From Rhizobiaceae bacterium (GTDB taxonomy: Bacteria; Pseudomonadota; Alphaproteobacteria; Rhizobiales; Rhizobiaceae): a DNA stretch of 64,000 nucleotides. Every line of letters starts with the position of its first letter. Within the stretch, counting starts at the first letter, position 1. Both the position numbers and the translations under genes were made by a program. This document shows positions 53,521 to 62,815 of the stretch, in pieces. A model generated the notes under the pieces. The model saw nothing but the letters and a program-made list of their open reading frames with translations, ran no database searches and had not been told where the DNA came from. The DNA lies in the NCBI GenBank assembly GCA_017644005.1, contig JAEPMJ010000001.1, positions 868,001-932,000 of the forward strand. Reading direction: 5' to 3'.

Positions 53521-54506
53521 AATATTCCCTGCTCACTTACCTGAATGCCTGCCGGCCCGAGGATCACCGCAAAGAGCACGGGCAGGAAAAACAGGATCAT
53601 CGGTACCGTCAGCTTCGGCGGCAGCGCAGCGGCCTTCTTCTCCGCGGCGTTCATGCGCGCATCACGGCTTTCGGTGGACAGGACACGCAGGGCGTGGCCG
53701 ACCGGCGTGCCATAGCGCTCGGCCTGGATCAGCGCCTGCGAGACGCTTTTGACCGATTCCAGTCCGGTCCGGTTTGCCAGATTTTCGTAGGCCTGCCGGC
53801 GCTCCTGCAGGAATGAGAGCTCTGCATTGGTCAGAACCAGCTCCTCGGCGAGCTCAACCGACTGGACGCCGATCTCTTCGGCGACACGTTTGAACGCCGC
53901 TTCGATCGAGATGCCCGATTCCACGCAGATGAGCATCAGGTCCAGGGCATCCGGCCAGGCCATCTGAATGGAGTGTTTGCGTTTCGACGCCCGGTTGGAG
54001 ACGTAGACTACCGGCGCGTAGAAGCCCGCATACGCAAAGAGTATGCACACGAACAGCTTCACGAAGACCGGCTGCTCGGCCAGGCCACCAAGCAGGAAAA
54101 TGTAGATTATTGCCAAGACGAGGCCGACGGCGGGCAACACCAGGCGGAAGAAGAGAAACCGCGTCAGCGGATTCTGGCCGCGGAAACCCGCCATGCGAAG
54201 TTTGGCGACTGTCCCTTCGTCAGCGAGTGCGCGCTTCAGATCCAGCCGCTCGACGATGGAGCGCATGCCCGACGAATCTTCCTCGCGCAGCCCCTTTCGG
54301 CGGCGGTCCGCCTCGCTGGCGAGCCTGGCTCGCTGCTTGGCGCGCAGCTCGTCACGCTCCAGAGCAACTGACTTCATGCGCGTCTTCAGCTGATTGCCGC
54401 TCAGCGCCGGCATCGCCGTAAAGAAGGTGGCAAACACCGCGACGCCTACCAGAAAGGCAATGAGGAACCCTGGATCGAGGATAGCTTTAACGACCTGATC
54501 GACCAT
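53517..54506 (-). CDS. tadC: tight adherence pilus assembly protein TadC
   Basis: The 329-residue membrane protein is of the type II secretion F (GspF) family. It has an N-terminal transmembrane helix (about 11-30), a charged cytoplasmic loop (ALERDELRAKQRARLASEADRRRKG), further helices near 125-165, a T2SSF domain (about 185-315) with AWPDALDLMLICVESGISIEAAF, and a final helix LPVLFAVILGPAGIQV. With TadB it forms the inner-membrane platform for Flp pilus assembly. Its stop lies in the 8-bp repeat array. tadB is 6 bp upstream. Confidence 0.95.
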   Translation of the reverse strand: MVDQVVKAILDPGFLIAFLVGVAVFATFFTAMPALSGNQLKTRMKSVALERDELRAKQRARLASEADRRRKGLREEDSSGMRSIVERLDLKRALADEGTVAKLRMAGFRGQNPLTRFLFFRLVLPAVGLVLAIIYIFLLGGLAEQPVFVKLFVCILFAYAGFYAPVVYVSNRASKRKHSIQMAWPDALDLMLICVESGISIEAAFKRVAEEIGVQSVELAEELVLTNAELSFLQERRQAYENLANRTGLESVKSVSQALIQAERYGTPVGHALRVLSTESRDARMNAAEKKAAALPPKLTVPMILFFLPVLFAVILGPAGIQVSEQGIF

Positions 54507-54512
54507 TGCCGG

Positions 54513-55526
54513 CTACACCTCGATATTGATCATCTTCTTCATCACGAAAATGCCCATCATCATCCAGATTGCGGAAATGCCGAGGATCAGATGGCCCTTG
54601 CTCGTGGTGAAAAGGGGCATGATGTATGAGGGGCTCGTCAGGTAGACCAGAAAGGCGACGATAAACGGCAGCGCGCCGATAATCGCAGCCGACGCCTTGG
54701 CCTCCATCGACAATGCCTGCACCTTGGCCTTCATCTTCTTGCGGTCGCGCAGCACGCGCGAGAGATTACCCAGGGCTTCCGACAGGTTGCCGCCGGCTTG
54801 CTGCTGAATTTGAATGACAATACCGAAAAAGCCCGCTTCCGGGCACGGCATCGTTTCCTGCATGCGTATCGCGGCCTCGGCGGTCGGCATGCCGACCTGC
54901 TGTGCTTCGACAATGCGCCGGAACTCGGTTTTTACCGGCTCCTGCGATTCCGTCGCTATCAGCCGGATGCCGTCATTGAGCGGAAGACCCGATTTCACGG
55001 CACGGACGATAACGTCGAGGGCGTTCGGGAACTCGTTGAGAAACGCCTTGATGCGCCGGCCACGGCGAAACGAAACGAACCAGCGCGGCAAGCCGATCGA
55101 CCCTGCAAGCAGAGCTCCCGGCAGAGCTATGAGCGGCGCGCCGGCGATGAATGCGATGATGGTGACGAAGATACCTACGATTGCCGAATAGACGTAGAAG
55201 CGCTCGATGCTGACACTCATGCCAGCCTGGCGCAGCTGAACCCGCAAGGGCGGCTTCTTGATGTTGCGGTCGCGGTCCTTCTGGCGCTCGTCGAGATCCT
55301 TCAGCGAATCCTGCACCGATTTGCGCCGTTTCGCGGCCTCGGCCAGCCGGTCGCGCGATGCCTTTACAACTGCACGATCGGTTTCCGCCTTCTTTACGGT
55401 ATCGAGACGCTTGGCCGCTTTCGCCTCGTTGCTGATGTTTGTGTACATCAGCGCATATGCAACCGCGCCGGCGCTCACCGTTGCGAGAAGGACAAACGTC
55501 AGAAATGTCATATCGAGACCGAACAT
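54513..55526 (-). CDS. tadB: tight adherence pilus assembly protein TadB
   Basis: The 337-residue membrane protein is the second GspF-like platform component. It has two N-terminal helices (about 5-25; 110-150), the T2SSF domain with FPNALDVIVRAVKSGLPLNDGIRLI, QVGMPTAEAAIRMQETMPCPEAGFFGIVIQIQQQAGGNLSEALGNLSRVLRDRKKMKAK, and C-terminal helices. It cooperates with TadC and the CpaF ATPase, whose gene ends 22 bp upstream of it. Confidence 0.95.
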   Translation of the reverse strand: MFGLDMTFLTFVLLATVSAGAVAYALMYTNISNEAKAAKRLDTVKKAETDRAVVKASRDRLAEAAKRRKSVQDSLKDLDERQKDRDRNIKKPPLRVQLRQAGMSVSIERFYVYSAIVGIFVTIIAFIAGAPLIALPGALLAGSIGLPRWFVSFRRGRRIKAFLNEFPNALDVIVRAVKSGLPLNDGIRLIATESQEPVKTEFRRIVEAQQVGMPTAEAAIRMQETMPCPEAGFFGIVIQIQQQAGGNLSEALGNLSRVLRDRKKMKAKVQALSMEAKASAAIIGALPFIVAFLVYLTSPSYIMPLFTTSKGHLILGISAIWMMMGIFVMKKMINIEV

Positions 55527-55548
55527 CGCGTTCAGCGCCCTTCACCGC

Positions 55549-57108
55549 TCATTGCGCCTGCTTTTCCATGGCTTCCAGAGCCTGGGCGAGCCGACGCTCC
55601 TCATTGTAGTACCGTGCCCTGTCCCAGAACGCCGGGCGTCCAACACCGGTCGAGACATGTTTGCCGACCAACTTGCCCGAAGCGTCCTCGCCAGTGATGT
55701 CATAGAGGACCAGGTCCTGGGTGATGATGACGTCACCTTCCATGCCGATCACCTCGGTAATGTGGGTGATGCGGCGCGAACCGTCGCGAAGACGGGCCGC
55801 CTGAATGATGACATCGATCGATCCGACGATGATCTCGCGCACGGTACGCTGCGGCAGCGAAAAACCGCCCATCGCGATCATCGATTCAATTCGGCTGAGG
55901 CATTCGCGCGGGCTGTTGGCGTGGATCGTGCCCATGGACCCGTCGTGACCGGTATTCATGGCGGACAGCAGGTCAAAAACTTCGGGTCCACGCACCTCAC
56001 CGACGATGATGCGTTCGGGACGCATGCGCAGGCAGTTCTTGACCAGATCACGCATGGTGATTTCGCCCTCGCCCTCTAGGTTGGGAGGGCGGGTTTCCAA
56101 ACGCACAACATGCGGTTGCTGCAGCTGCAGCTCTGCGGAGTCCTCGCAGGTGATGACGCGCTCGTCCTGATCGACGAAGTTTGAAAGGCAGTTGAGCAGC
56201 GTCGTCTTACCCGAGCCAGTACCGCCAGAGATAACGACGTTGCACCGGACCTTGCCGATGATCTTCAACACCTCCGCACCTTCGGGCGTGATGGCGCCAA
56301 AACGAACCAGCTGATCCAGCGTCAGCTTGTCTTTCCTGAATTTACGGATTGTGAGCGAGGGGCCGTCGATCGCAAGCGGCGGCGCGATCACGTTGACGCG
56401 GCTGCCATCGGGAAGGCGCGCGTCGCAGATCGGCGACGATTCATCGACGCGCCGGCCGACCTGGCTGACTATGCGCTGGCAGATGTTCAACAGCTGCTGA
56501 TTGTCACGGAACCGGACATTGGTTTCCTCGGTGCGGCCGTCCACTTCGATGAAAACCTGGCGCGCGCCGTTGACCATGATGTCGGCAATGTCGTCCCGAG
56601 CCAGCAATGGCTCCAGCGGACCGTAACCCAGGACATCGTTGCAGATGTCCTCGAGAATCTCCTCCTGCTCGGAGATCGACATCGCGAAATTCTTGATCGC
56701 GATAATGTCGTTGACGATGTCGCGGATTTCCTCGCGGGCATTGTCGGGTTCAAGCTTGGCGAGCTGCGACAGGTCGATCGTGTCGATCAGCGCGGAAAAC
56801 ACCTGCGCTTTTATGTCATAGTAGTTTTCGCTTCGCTCCCGCACGGCAGGCCGGCGAGCCGGCTGCGGCGCCGTTGGCGGTGCTTCGACCTTGCGCCTTT
56901 CCTGGCCCTGAGTTGATGCGGCCGTCGATGATGCGGAGGCCGGCTCAAGTGGCTGGCCCAAATTCGCCGGCGAGTTATCACGAGGATTTGCCTGCGACGG
57001 CGCCTTTTCCGGCTCACGGCGCGGTTCGGGCGTGTCCACAGGCTGCGCCAGCGGCTTGGGAGCCGGCGCGCTGACCGTGTTGTCGATGTTACCTCTTTTA
57101 CCGAACAT
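55549..57108 (-). CDS. cpaF: pilus assembly ATPase CpaF (TadA)
   Basis: The 519-residue type II/IV secretion ATPase energises Flp pilus assembly. A Pro/Ala-rich N-terminal part (about 1-80) precedes the ATPase domain: Walker [13 protein letters not shown] at about residue 295, an Asp box, and Walker B-region [41 protein letters not shown] is the CpaF-type N-domain signature. ATG 57108 gives MFGKRGN, the usual start; a longer frame to 57177 is unlikely. The gene follows cpaE in the operon. Confidence 0.97.
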   Translation of the reverse strand: MFGKRGNIDNTVSAPAPKPLAQPVDTPEPRREPEKAPSQANPRDNSPANLGQPLEPASASSTAASTQGQERRKVEAPPTAPQPARRPAVRERSENYYDIKAQVFSALIDTIDLSQLAKLEPDNAREEIRDIVNDIIAIKNFAMSISEQEEILEDICNDVLGYGPLEPLLARDDIADIMVNGARQVFIEVDGRTEETNVRFRDNQQLLNICQRIVSQVGRRVDESSPICDARLPDGSRVNVIAPPLAIDGPSLTIRKFRKDKLTLDQLVRFGAITPEGAEVLKIIGKVRCNVVISGGTGSGKTTLLNCLSNFVDQDERVITCEDSAELQLQQPHVVRLETRPPNLEGEGEITMRDLVKNCLRMRPERIIVGEVRGPEVFDLLSAMNTGHDGSMGTIHANSPRECLSRIESMIAMGGFSLPQRTVREIIVGSIDVIIQAARLRDGSRRITHITEVIGMEGDVIITQDLVLYDITGEDASGKLVGKHVSTGVGRPAFWDRARYYNEERRLAQALEAMEKQAQ

Positions 57109-57180
57109 GTACCCAGCCGCGTCCTCTGACCGTGGTGTCTCCAGGCCGACCTGCCCTGCGAGCGGGCGGGCCGGCACCGA

Positions 57181-58458
57181 CTATTTCTTGCGCTTCAATT
57201 TCCCGAGAAGTCCGCCCAAACCGCTTTTCTTCTTCGACTTGGGCTCGATACGGCCTGTCAAAACATGTGCAAGCTCGCGCACCGAGCCGACAATTGCGTG
57301 ATTGGCATCCATTTCCCCGAGCATACGACCGTTGTTTGCGGCGTTGCCGAACAGCTGCGGCTCGAACGGTATCACCGCCGCCGGCTCGATCTCGAGCGGC
57401 TCAGTGAAATCGGCCACGGAAATCTCCGGCCGCTTGGGTATGCCAACCTGATTGATCACCAACTTCGGCGGCGGGTCATTTGGTCTAAGCTTCTTGAGCG
57501 TATCGATGATGTTCTTGGTATTGCGCAAGTTCGCCAGTTCAGGCGTAGCGGTAACAATCACATCGTCAGCGCGCGCAAGTACGTTGCGGCTCCAGCCGGA
57601 CCACAGATGCGGCACGTCGAGCACCAGAAGAGGAGCGCTGCGCTGCGCAGTGTCGATGATCTGGGCAAACGCATCTGCATCGAAATCGTAAATCCGGTCC
57701 AGCGTCGAAGGCGCGGCTAACAACGACAGATGTTCGGCACACTGCGCGAGCAGACGGTCGAGATAGACTTCATCTATGCGCTCAGGCGCGAATACCGCTT
57801 CTGCAATTCCCTGCGCCGGATCCTGATCGAAATTTATGTTGGCCGTCCCGAATGCGAGGTCGAGATCGGCGACGACCACTTCAGACTGAAACAGCGATGA
57901 CATTTCCCACGCCACATTGTGCGCGATCGTGGACGACCCGACGCCACCCTTGGCTCCGATAAAGGCCATCGCTTTGCCTATCGGCTCTGCTTCCGGATCA
58001 ACGAATATCTGGGCGATGACGGAAACGATGTCCGCCATGGAAATCGGGGCCACGACATATTCCGAAACACCGGAGCGAATGAGCTCACGATAAAGCCAGA
58101 CATCGTTGTAGTGGCCAATGATGATGACCTTGGTGTTGGGGTCGCAAACCTCAGCAAGCTGGCCGAGCGATTCCAGGAGCTCACGCGGTTCCTGGCGCGA
58201 CTCGAGAATGATCAGATTGGGTGTCGGGGCGGTCTGGTAAAACTCGATTGCCGTAGCGGCACCACCCATATGAAGCTTGAGATGTGCCTTCGCCATCCGG
58301 CGGTCTTCGCTAGCCCGCTCTATCGGGCTCGCAACGCTCTCCGTCTCGCAGAATGCCTGGATCGAAATCCGCGGGATTGGCCGCAATTCACTCATGGAAT
58401 GCGTGTCCGTGTCGACGCGGGTTTCTTCCGGCGAAGTCTCGTACGCTAGATTGCTCAT
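57181..58458 (-). CDS. cpaE: pilus assembly protein CpaE (MinD/ParA-like ATPase)
   Basis: The 425-residue protein has an N-terminal receiver-like domain (about 50-160; LIILESRQEPRELLESLGQLAEVCDPNTKVIIIG) that lacks an obvious phosphoacceptor Asp. The ParA/MinD-type ATPase follows, with the deviant P-loop GAKGGVGSST near residue 168. In Caulobacter CpaE places the pilus machinery at the pole. A basic tail (LGKLKRKK) ends the protein and may aid membrane association. It lies between cpaD and cpaF. Confidence 0.95.
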   Translation of the reverse strand: MSNLAYETSPEETRVDTDTHSMSELRPIPRISIQAFCETESVASPIERASEDRRMAKAHLKLHMGGAATAIEFYQTAPTPNLIILESRQEPRELLESLGQLAEVCDPNTKVIIIGHYNDVWLYRELIRSGVSEYVVAPISMADIVSVIAQIFVDPEAEPIGKAMAFIGAKGGVGSSTIAHNVAWEMSSLFQSEVVVADLDLAFGTANINFDQDPAQGIAEAVFAPERIDEVYLDRLLAQCAEHLSLLAAPSTLDRIYDFDADAFAQIIDTAQRSAPLLVLDVPHLWSGWSRNVLARADDVIVTATPELANLRNTKNIIDTLKKLRPNDPPPKLVINQVGIPKRPEISVADFTEPLEIEPAAVIPFEPQLFGNAANNGRMLGEMDANHAIVGSVRELAHVLTGRIEPKSKKKSGLGGLLGKLKRKK

Positions 58459-58481
58459 GTGCTTTTCACCCGATCTGCGGC

Positions 58482-59192
58482 CTAATAATTCACCTCGGAC
58501 GCAGCCGAGAATTCCTCCGTCACGCCGCGCGTCTTGTAGAGCTCGATGGCCGCGGAACGATTTTCCGGATCAATTTCGGTACGCTTGCGCGGACCAAGAA
58601 TGTCCATCGGATTGTCGAGCTGGGCAGCCAGGTTTTTCTGATAGGCGCAACCAAAATTGGCGTAGTGACGGTTTTCGCTGGTCTCAAGGATATCCTCCGG
58701 CCAGCGGCCGCAAGGCCCCGTGTCCGCGGTGATTGCCGCGTAGGCGACGCGAACCGGAGCAGAGGTATCGGGCTGCGCAACCGAATAATTGGTGATCAGG
58801 ATGAGACCCGAGTGAACGCCCTGCGAACGCGCGAGCTCGGCAATCTCCTCGGCTACGAAGGATGCGGCGCCCGCATTGCGCGAACCCGACGGAACCAGAA
58901 TGCGGAGTGCGGCACCTGAGTCTTTCTCATAGCCCGCGATGTGCCCGGCGATCACCTGACGCTGCGCATAGCTGAGTTTGCTGGTCGAAGCGCCGACCGG
59001 TACATCCAGAACCTGATCCCGCTCGGCAACGACGATCGGGTGATTGGTCCGGTAGTCATCCGGAATTGAACCCACGGTGATGTGGTGCCGCTTGGCGCAG
59101 CCGGCCAACAAAGCAGCCGAAAGCGTGATAAGAACGGCGGCCGTGACCGATCGACTGTTGGAAGCGCGCTTTGGCGTACCCGCCTGTGTCAT
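58482..59192 (-). CDS. cpaD: pilus assembly lipoprotein CpaD
   Basis: The 236-residue lipoprotein has a signal peptide with lipobox LLAGC (Cys32) and the CpaD domain: VGSIPDDYRTNHPIVV, LSYAQRQVIAGHIAGYE, GPCGRWPEDI and NFGCAYQKNLAAQLDNPMDILGPR. CpaD is an outer-membrane-associated partner of the CpaC secretin. ATG 59192 has GGGAG seven bases upstream and was preferred; GTG 59210, overlapping the cpaC stop, is the alternative. Confidence 0.95.
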   Translation of the reverse strand: MTQAGTPKRASNSRSVTAAVLITLSAALLAGCAKRHHITVGSIPDDYRTNHPIVVAERDQVLDVPVGASTSKLSYAQRQVIAGHIAGYEKDSGAALRILVPSGSRNAGAASFVAEEIAELARSQGVHSGLILITNYSVAQPDTSAPVRVAYAAITADTGPCGRWPEDILETSENRHYANFGCAYQKNLAAQLDNPMDILGPRKRTEIDPENRSAAIELYKTRGVTEEFSAASEVNY

Positions 59193-59206
59193 TTTCTGGC
59201 TCCCGA

Positions 59207-60775
59207 TCACTTATAGATGAACCCGACAACGCCGTGGTAGCGGCCGTCCGGCTTGCTGGTTTCAGCGGTCCCGTAGACCCGGTTGATCCGGCCGAGCAGC
59301 ATTGCCGCGCCATCGTGCGCCGGATTGAAATTGTCGTCGGGACGCGCAAGGGCGTTCCTGGCCACAGGCCGGGTCATGTAGGGCGTTACAATGATCACGA
59401 GCTCGGTTTCGTTTCGTACGAAATCCCGGCTGCGGAACAGCGCACCCAGAACCGGTATCTTTGAAAGCCCGGGCAGACCGGATGCGGTCTGGCGGATATC
59501 GTCGCGCACCAGGCCTGCAATCATCATGGAACCACCCGACGGCAGTTCGACGGTTGTATCTGCGAGGCGGCGGCGGATCGAGAGCAGGTTGGTCGAGCCG
59601 CGCCGCCCACCGACACTAAGCTGCACCGAGGATTCATTTGTGGGCTCGGAAACCTGGGTACGAATCTTCAGGCTGATGCGGCCAGGCGACAGAACGACAG
59701 GCTGAAACTCCAGCCCGATGCCGTATTCAAGCCGCTCAGTATCGTAAGTTATGGCATTGGTATCGCTGTCGATCGATTGACCCGTGATGAAATTGAATTC
59801 GCCGCCGACCCGGAACGTGGCCTTTTCGCCCGAAACGGCGGTCAGGGTCGGCTCCGCAAGCGTACGCATCACGCCGGATTGTTCCATCGCGTTGAAATAG
59901 GCGTCGAGGAGGCCCGAATCGAAGCTGCCGCCGGAGCCGCTTATGCCTTTGCCCAGGCCGGCAACTGTTTCACCGACAATACCCCAGCTGATTCCGTTGG
60001 ATGTGTTGTTGGCAAGCAGATTGACCGACAGCTGCTTCATCACATTGCGGCTGACTTCAGCAACGGTGACCTTCAGCGTCACCTGATCCTCGCCGATGAC
60101 CTGCAGCAGGTTGACGATCTGACTGGTGCGCCGCTCCTGATCGGGGTTGTCGATGTCGACGCCGCCGGCGTCGCTGCCACCCGTGGCGGTCTGCGAATAC
60201 TGGCCGGTGGTCGCTTCACCGCCGGTTACGAAGACCTGCGCAAGCTGAGCCGCGCGTGCGGCGTCCAAAGGCGTCTGTACAGTGCCTGAGAGCACAACGT
60301 TGTCGTTAAGGATCTCGACTTCGATATCCGAATTCGGAATAAAGCGCTTCAGGTAGTCCTTGAGGCCCGAAACATCGCGTTCGACAGCCAGGTCGAGACT
60401 GACAATCTGCTCGCCGTTGGCTCCGAATACGAAGATGTTGGTTTCGCCGACCTGCTTGCCGAAGAGGTATATTCTGCGCGCCGTACGCGTTACCGCGTCG
60501 GCGACGGTCGGATTCGCCACCAGAATGTCATAGGCATCGGCAGGCAGATCGACCACGATCGACTTGTTCAGACCCAGCTTCAACCGCTGGTTTCCCGCCG
60601 ATGACGAACTGATCCGCAACTCGCCGCTCTGCGCCTGCGCCGGCGATATGCCGGCGAGCTGCGTAGTGCCGCTTACCAACGCCAATGCCAGCACCGAAAG
60701 GCCCGACCAGCGCTTCAGGCCAGCGACAGTCCAGGAGTTCGACATCCAGCGCCGCATAGTCTTTTCCCTTGTCAT
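59207..60775 (-). CDS. cpaC: Flp pilus secretin CpaC
   Basis: The 522-residue outer-membrane channel protein has a signal peptide (after a basic N-terminus, about 1-48), an N-terminal pilus-formation domain (LGLNKSIVVDLPADAYDILVANPTVADAVTRTARRIYLFGKQVGETNIFVFG), a BON-like segment (VSGLKDYLKRFIPNSDIEVEILNDNVVLSGTVQ) and a C-terminal secretin domain (VTLKVTVAEVSRNVMKQLSVN to VRNETELVIIVTPYMTRPV). Its ATG overlaps the cpaB stop by one base (TAATG). An additional in-frame ATG at 60757 is possible. Confidence 0.96.
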   Translation of the reverse strand: MTREKTMRRWMSNSWTVAGLKRWSGLSVLALALVSGTTQLAGISPAQAQSGELRISSSSAGNQRLKLGLNKSIVVDLPADAYDILVANPTVADAVTRTARRIYLFGKQVGETNIFVFGANGEQIVSLDLAVERDVSGLKDYLKRFIPNSDIEVEILNDNVVLSGTVQTPLDAARAAQLAQVFVTGGEATTGQYSQTATGGSDAGGVDIDNPDQERRTSQIVNLLQVIGEDQVTLKVTVAEVSRNVMKQLSVNLLANNTSNGISWGIVGETVAGLGKGISGSGGSFDSGLLDAYFNAMEQSGVMRTLAEPTLTAVSGEKATFRVGGEFNFITGQSIDSDTNAITYDTERLEYGIGLEFQPVVLSPGRISLKIRTQVSEPTNESSVQLSVGGRRGSTNLLSIRRRLADTTVELPSGGSMMIAGLVRDDIRQTASGLPGLSKIPVLGALFRSRDFVRNETELVIIVTPYMTRPVARNALARPDDNFNPAHDGAAMLLGRINRVYGTAETSKPDGRYHGVVGFIYK

Positions 60776-61593
60776 TATCTGGCCCCCTCTTCCGTCACCT
60801 GACCGGAGCGAATGATGCGGACCGTGCCGCGGCGGCCAGTGCCGGAAACAAGATATTCTCCGGCACTTTCAACCGGGTCCTGCGCATCCGCGACAGCACG
60901 AAGCGCCAGCGTAAGTCGGTCCGCCATCTGCTGAGCGACGGTAATGATCTCGGCCTGGTCGGGCGTCAGCTCGAGCGTTGCGGTGTCGCCGACACGCACT
61001 CGACGGCCTTCTTCGTCTTCCTGAATGGCCTGGTCGATGGCCAGCACCCGAATGTTCTTCAGGATCGTTTCGGTGATGAAGCCGTCCGCGGTGCCGCCAC
61101 CAGCAGCGTTGGAGCGGCGAGTCATGATGACGTCGACATAGTCGTTGGGCAGGATGAAACCACCCGCCGAGGTATCGGCGGCGATTTGCGTGGCGACCGC
61201 CCGGCGACCACTTGGCAGAATGGACGACATGAAGCTCTGACCTTCGCCGATCAGTTTGGAACGGCGCAGCGGTTCGCCCGAATAAAGAGGCACGCGCGCG
61301 ATCGCTCCCCTGAGTTCTTCGAGAGCGTTGGGATCGCTGCTGCGGGTCAAGAAGGCTTCGCTGATGGCGTCGGAAGGCCAGGATTGCCAGTTGAGCGCGT
61401 CGCCGACCACCGAACCCATCGGAACGTCGGCATCCAGAATCAGAACTTCGGTAAGTTCGATTGCAGGCTGCTGCGGCGCCGTTTCAACGATCACCTGAGG
61501 CGGGGGCGGCGTCAGCATGTTCTTTGCGACGTATCCCGCGCCTATGGCCGCAACGACTGCAACCCCCAGGATGATTATGCGCGATGTGTTCAT
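60775..61593 (-). CDS. cpaB: Flp pilus assembly protein CpaB (RcpC)
   Basis: The 272-residue protein has an N-terminal membrane anchor (about residues 6-26), an SAF-like domain (VLILDADVPMGSVVGDALNWQSWPSDAI) and the RcpC/CpaB domain (RAVATQIAADTSAGGFILPNDYVDVIMTRR, then TILKNIRVLAIDQA and ATLELTPDQAEIITVAQQM). It is an inner-membrane/periplasmic accessory of the secretin. It is first in the cpaB-C-D-E-F-tadB-tadC run. A CtrA-like site lies 60 bp upstream. Confidence 0.95.
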   Translation of the reverse strand: MNTSRIIILGVAVVAAIGAGYVAKNMLTPPPPQVIVETAPQQPAIELTEVLILDADVPMGSVVGDALNWQSWPSDAISEAFLTRSSDPNALEELRGAIARVPLYSGEPLRRSKLIGEGQSFMSSILPSGRRAVATQIAADTSAGGFILPNDYVDVIMTRRSNAAGGGTADGFITETILKNIRVLAIDQAIQEDEEGRRVRVGDTATLELTPDQAEIITVAQQMADRLTLALRAVADAQDPVESAGEYLVSGTGRRGTVRIIRSGQVTEEGAR

Positions 61594-61652
61594 TGATCCG
61601 GACCTCGTACTCGGCGGAACCCTTCACCGAGCCGGACAATGGACGGCCAATC

Positions 61653-61668
61653 GTCAAATTACGGTTAA
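61653..61668 (-). promoter_or_regulatory. CtrA-like site upstream of cpaB
   Basis: On the minus strand TTAA-CCGTAAT-TTGAC matches the CtrA consensus TTAA-N7-TTAAC with one mismatch, ending 60 bp before the cpaB start. The whole 191-bp gap between cpaB and cpaA otherwise shows no gene and no terminator. Control by CtrA is inferred. Confidence 0.5.
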
Positions 61669-61784
61669 TGGACCGCTTACAATCGTGCTTAATTTAAAGT
61701 TTATGAAAATGCCGCGCATGCGCGTACGGCCAGGCTTGGCAGGTCAGCACCGGGCAGACATCCGACATCAATGTGGAGGAAATG

Positions 61785-62303
61785 CTAGCCGGCGATCCGC
61801 GCGAGCGCCCAGCGAACCAGCTCGGTTTCCGGGTAGATCATCAGACCTGCAATGCCCAGCGCAACACCGTAGGGGATGCCTGCCTTTTCGTCGGCGAAGT
61901 GGCGCAGGAAGATATTGCTGGACGAATAGGCTGCCATGGGAGAGTTGCGAAACAACAGAATAAGCAGCGTAAGCGCGCCACCCAGCATCGCGCCCAGCAC
62001 CAGATACTGGAGCAGCGTTATATTGAATCCCATCCAAACCGCGGTTGCCGTGAGGAGCTTTGCGTCGCCGCCACCCATGCCGCCGATGGCAAAGACCGTG
62101 AACGTTACAGCAAGCACGGTGGCGCCGGCAGCGAAATGCCAGCCATAGGTCGCCCAGTCCATTCCGGTCATCGGTGCGATGATCGCAAATGCCGCGATCA
62201 GTATGACCGAGACCCTGTTGGCGATGGTCATGGAAATCATGTCCGAAACCGCAGCAAACAGCATGCAGAACGGAAATATGACGAAGATCGATGCAGCCAG
62301 CAT
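61785..62303 (-). CDS. cpaA: prepilin peptidase CpaA
   Basis: The 172-residue integral membrane protease of the A24 family cleaves Flp prepilin. It has about six helices, and the two catalytic aspartates are visible: one in FAAVSDMISMTIANRV and one in IGGMGGGDAKLLTA (GxGD-type). It lacks the N-methyltransferase domain of PilD, as expected for CpaA. ATG 62303 was chosen because helix 1 begins there; a longer frame contains no feature. It lies between cpaB and the pilin gene, preceded by the pilin terminator. Confidence 0.95.
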   Translation of the reverse strand: MLAASIFVIFPFCMLFAAVSDMISMTIANRVSVILIAAFAIIAPMTGMDWATYGWHFAAGATVLAVTFTVFAIGGMGGGDAKLLTATAVWMGFNITLLQYLVLGAMLGGALTLLILLFRNSPMAAYSSSNIFLRHFADEKAGIPYGVALGIAGLMIYPETELVRWALARIAG

Positions 62304-62385
62304 GGGCGGACCCGTGAAAATTCGTGGCCTGCAGGTTAGCAGTTTGCCGTTAACAAAATGTCGAACCCGGAGTCCTCGACCAGCC

Positions 62386-62413
62386 AAAATAAAAGGCCGC
62401 CCGGAGGGCGGCC
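62386..62413 (-). terminator. rho-independent terminator after the Flp pilin gene
   Basis: On the minus strand GGCCGCCC/GGGCGGCC (62395-62413) forms an 8-bp stem with loop TCC, followed by TTTTATTTT. It ends the pilin transcript before cpaA, which would let the pilin accumulate in excess of the assembly proteins. Confidence 0.85.
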
Positions 62414-62438
62414 CTTTAAAGCAGTTCGCGTGTGCGAA

Positions 62439-62615
62439 TTAGTTGCCAGCGCTGGACAGGCTGGTTGCGATCGAGCTGAACTTGTTGTTCAGCGCACCGC
62501 CGAGCGAGGTCGCGCCGGCAGTAATCGCGAGTGCGATCAGGGCGGCGATCAGGCCATATTCGATAGCCGTTGCGCCGGACTCGTCTTTGGCAAAGCGAGC
62601 GATAAGCTTGGACAT
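62439..62615 (-). CDS. flp: Flp family type IVb pilin
   Basis: The 58-residue prepilin has a short basic leader and the Flp cleavage region SGATAIEYGLIAALIALAI; processing after the glycine leaves ATAIEY with the conserved Glu5 and Tyr6. A single hydrophobic helix and a Ser/Asn-rich C-terminus (FSSIATSLSSAGN) follow. It is the major subunit of the tad pilus used for surface attachment. AAGGAGCT lies upstream of the ATG at good spacing. It is processed by CpaA, encoded next on the same strand. Confidence 0.96.
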   Translation of the reverse strand: MSKLIARFAKDESGATAIEYGLIAALIALAITAGATSLGGALNNKFSSIATSLSSAGN

Positions 62616-62815
62616 TTGAGAGCTCCTTACTCCACGTTGTGAACAGCACGTCCGTCAACGTCTTGCTGCGTCAATCGGATGGAGCGAACTTACGTGGAAG
62701 CTCTTTCAAACGGCTTAACAAACACCATTACCAAAACCTTTCCCGGCACGGGCGGCCCGTTTGGTTAATTCCGGTCTAAGGCTGGCGCCGAAATTGCTCT
62801 CAAACAGATGCGGCC
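62616..62815. promoter_or_regulatory. region upstream of flp with a CtrA-like half-site
   Basis: This 200-bp gap between flp and the unknown secreted-protein gene contains TTAACC on the minus strand (62763-62768), about 150 bp before the flp start. The second half of a full CtrA site is absent. The remainder is AT-richer than neighbours but shows no convincing -10/-35 pair and no gene. Confidence 0.35.
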
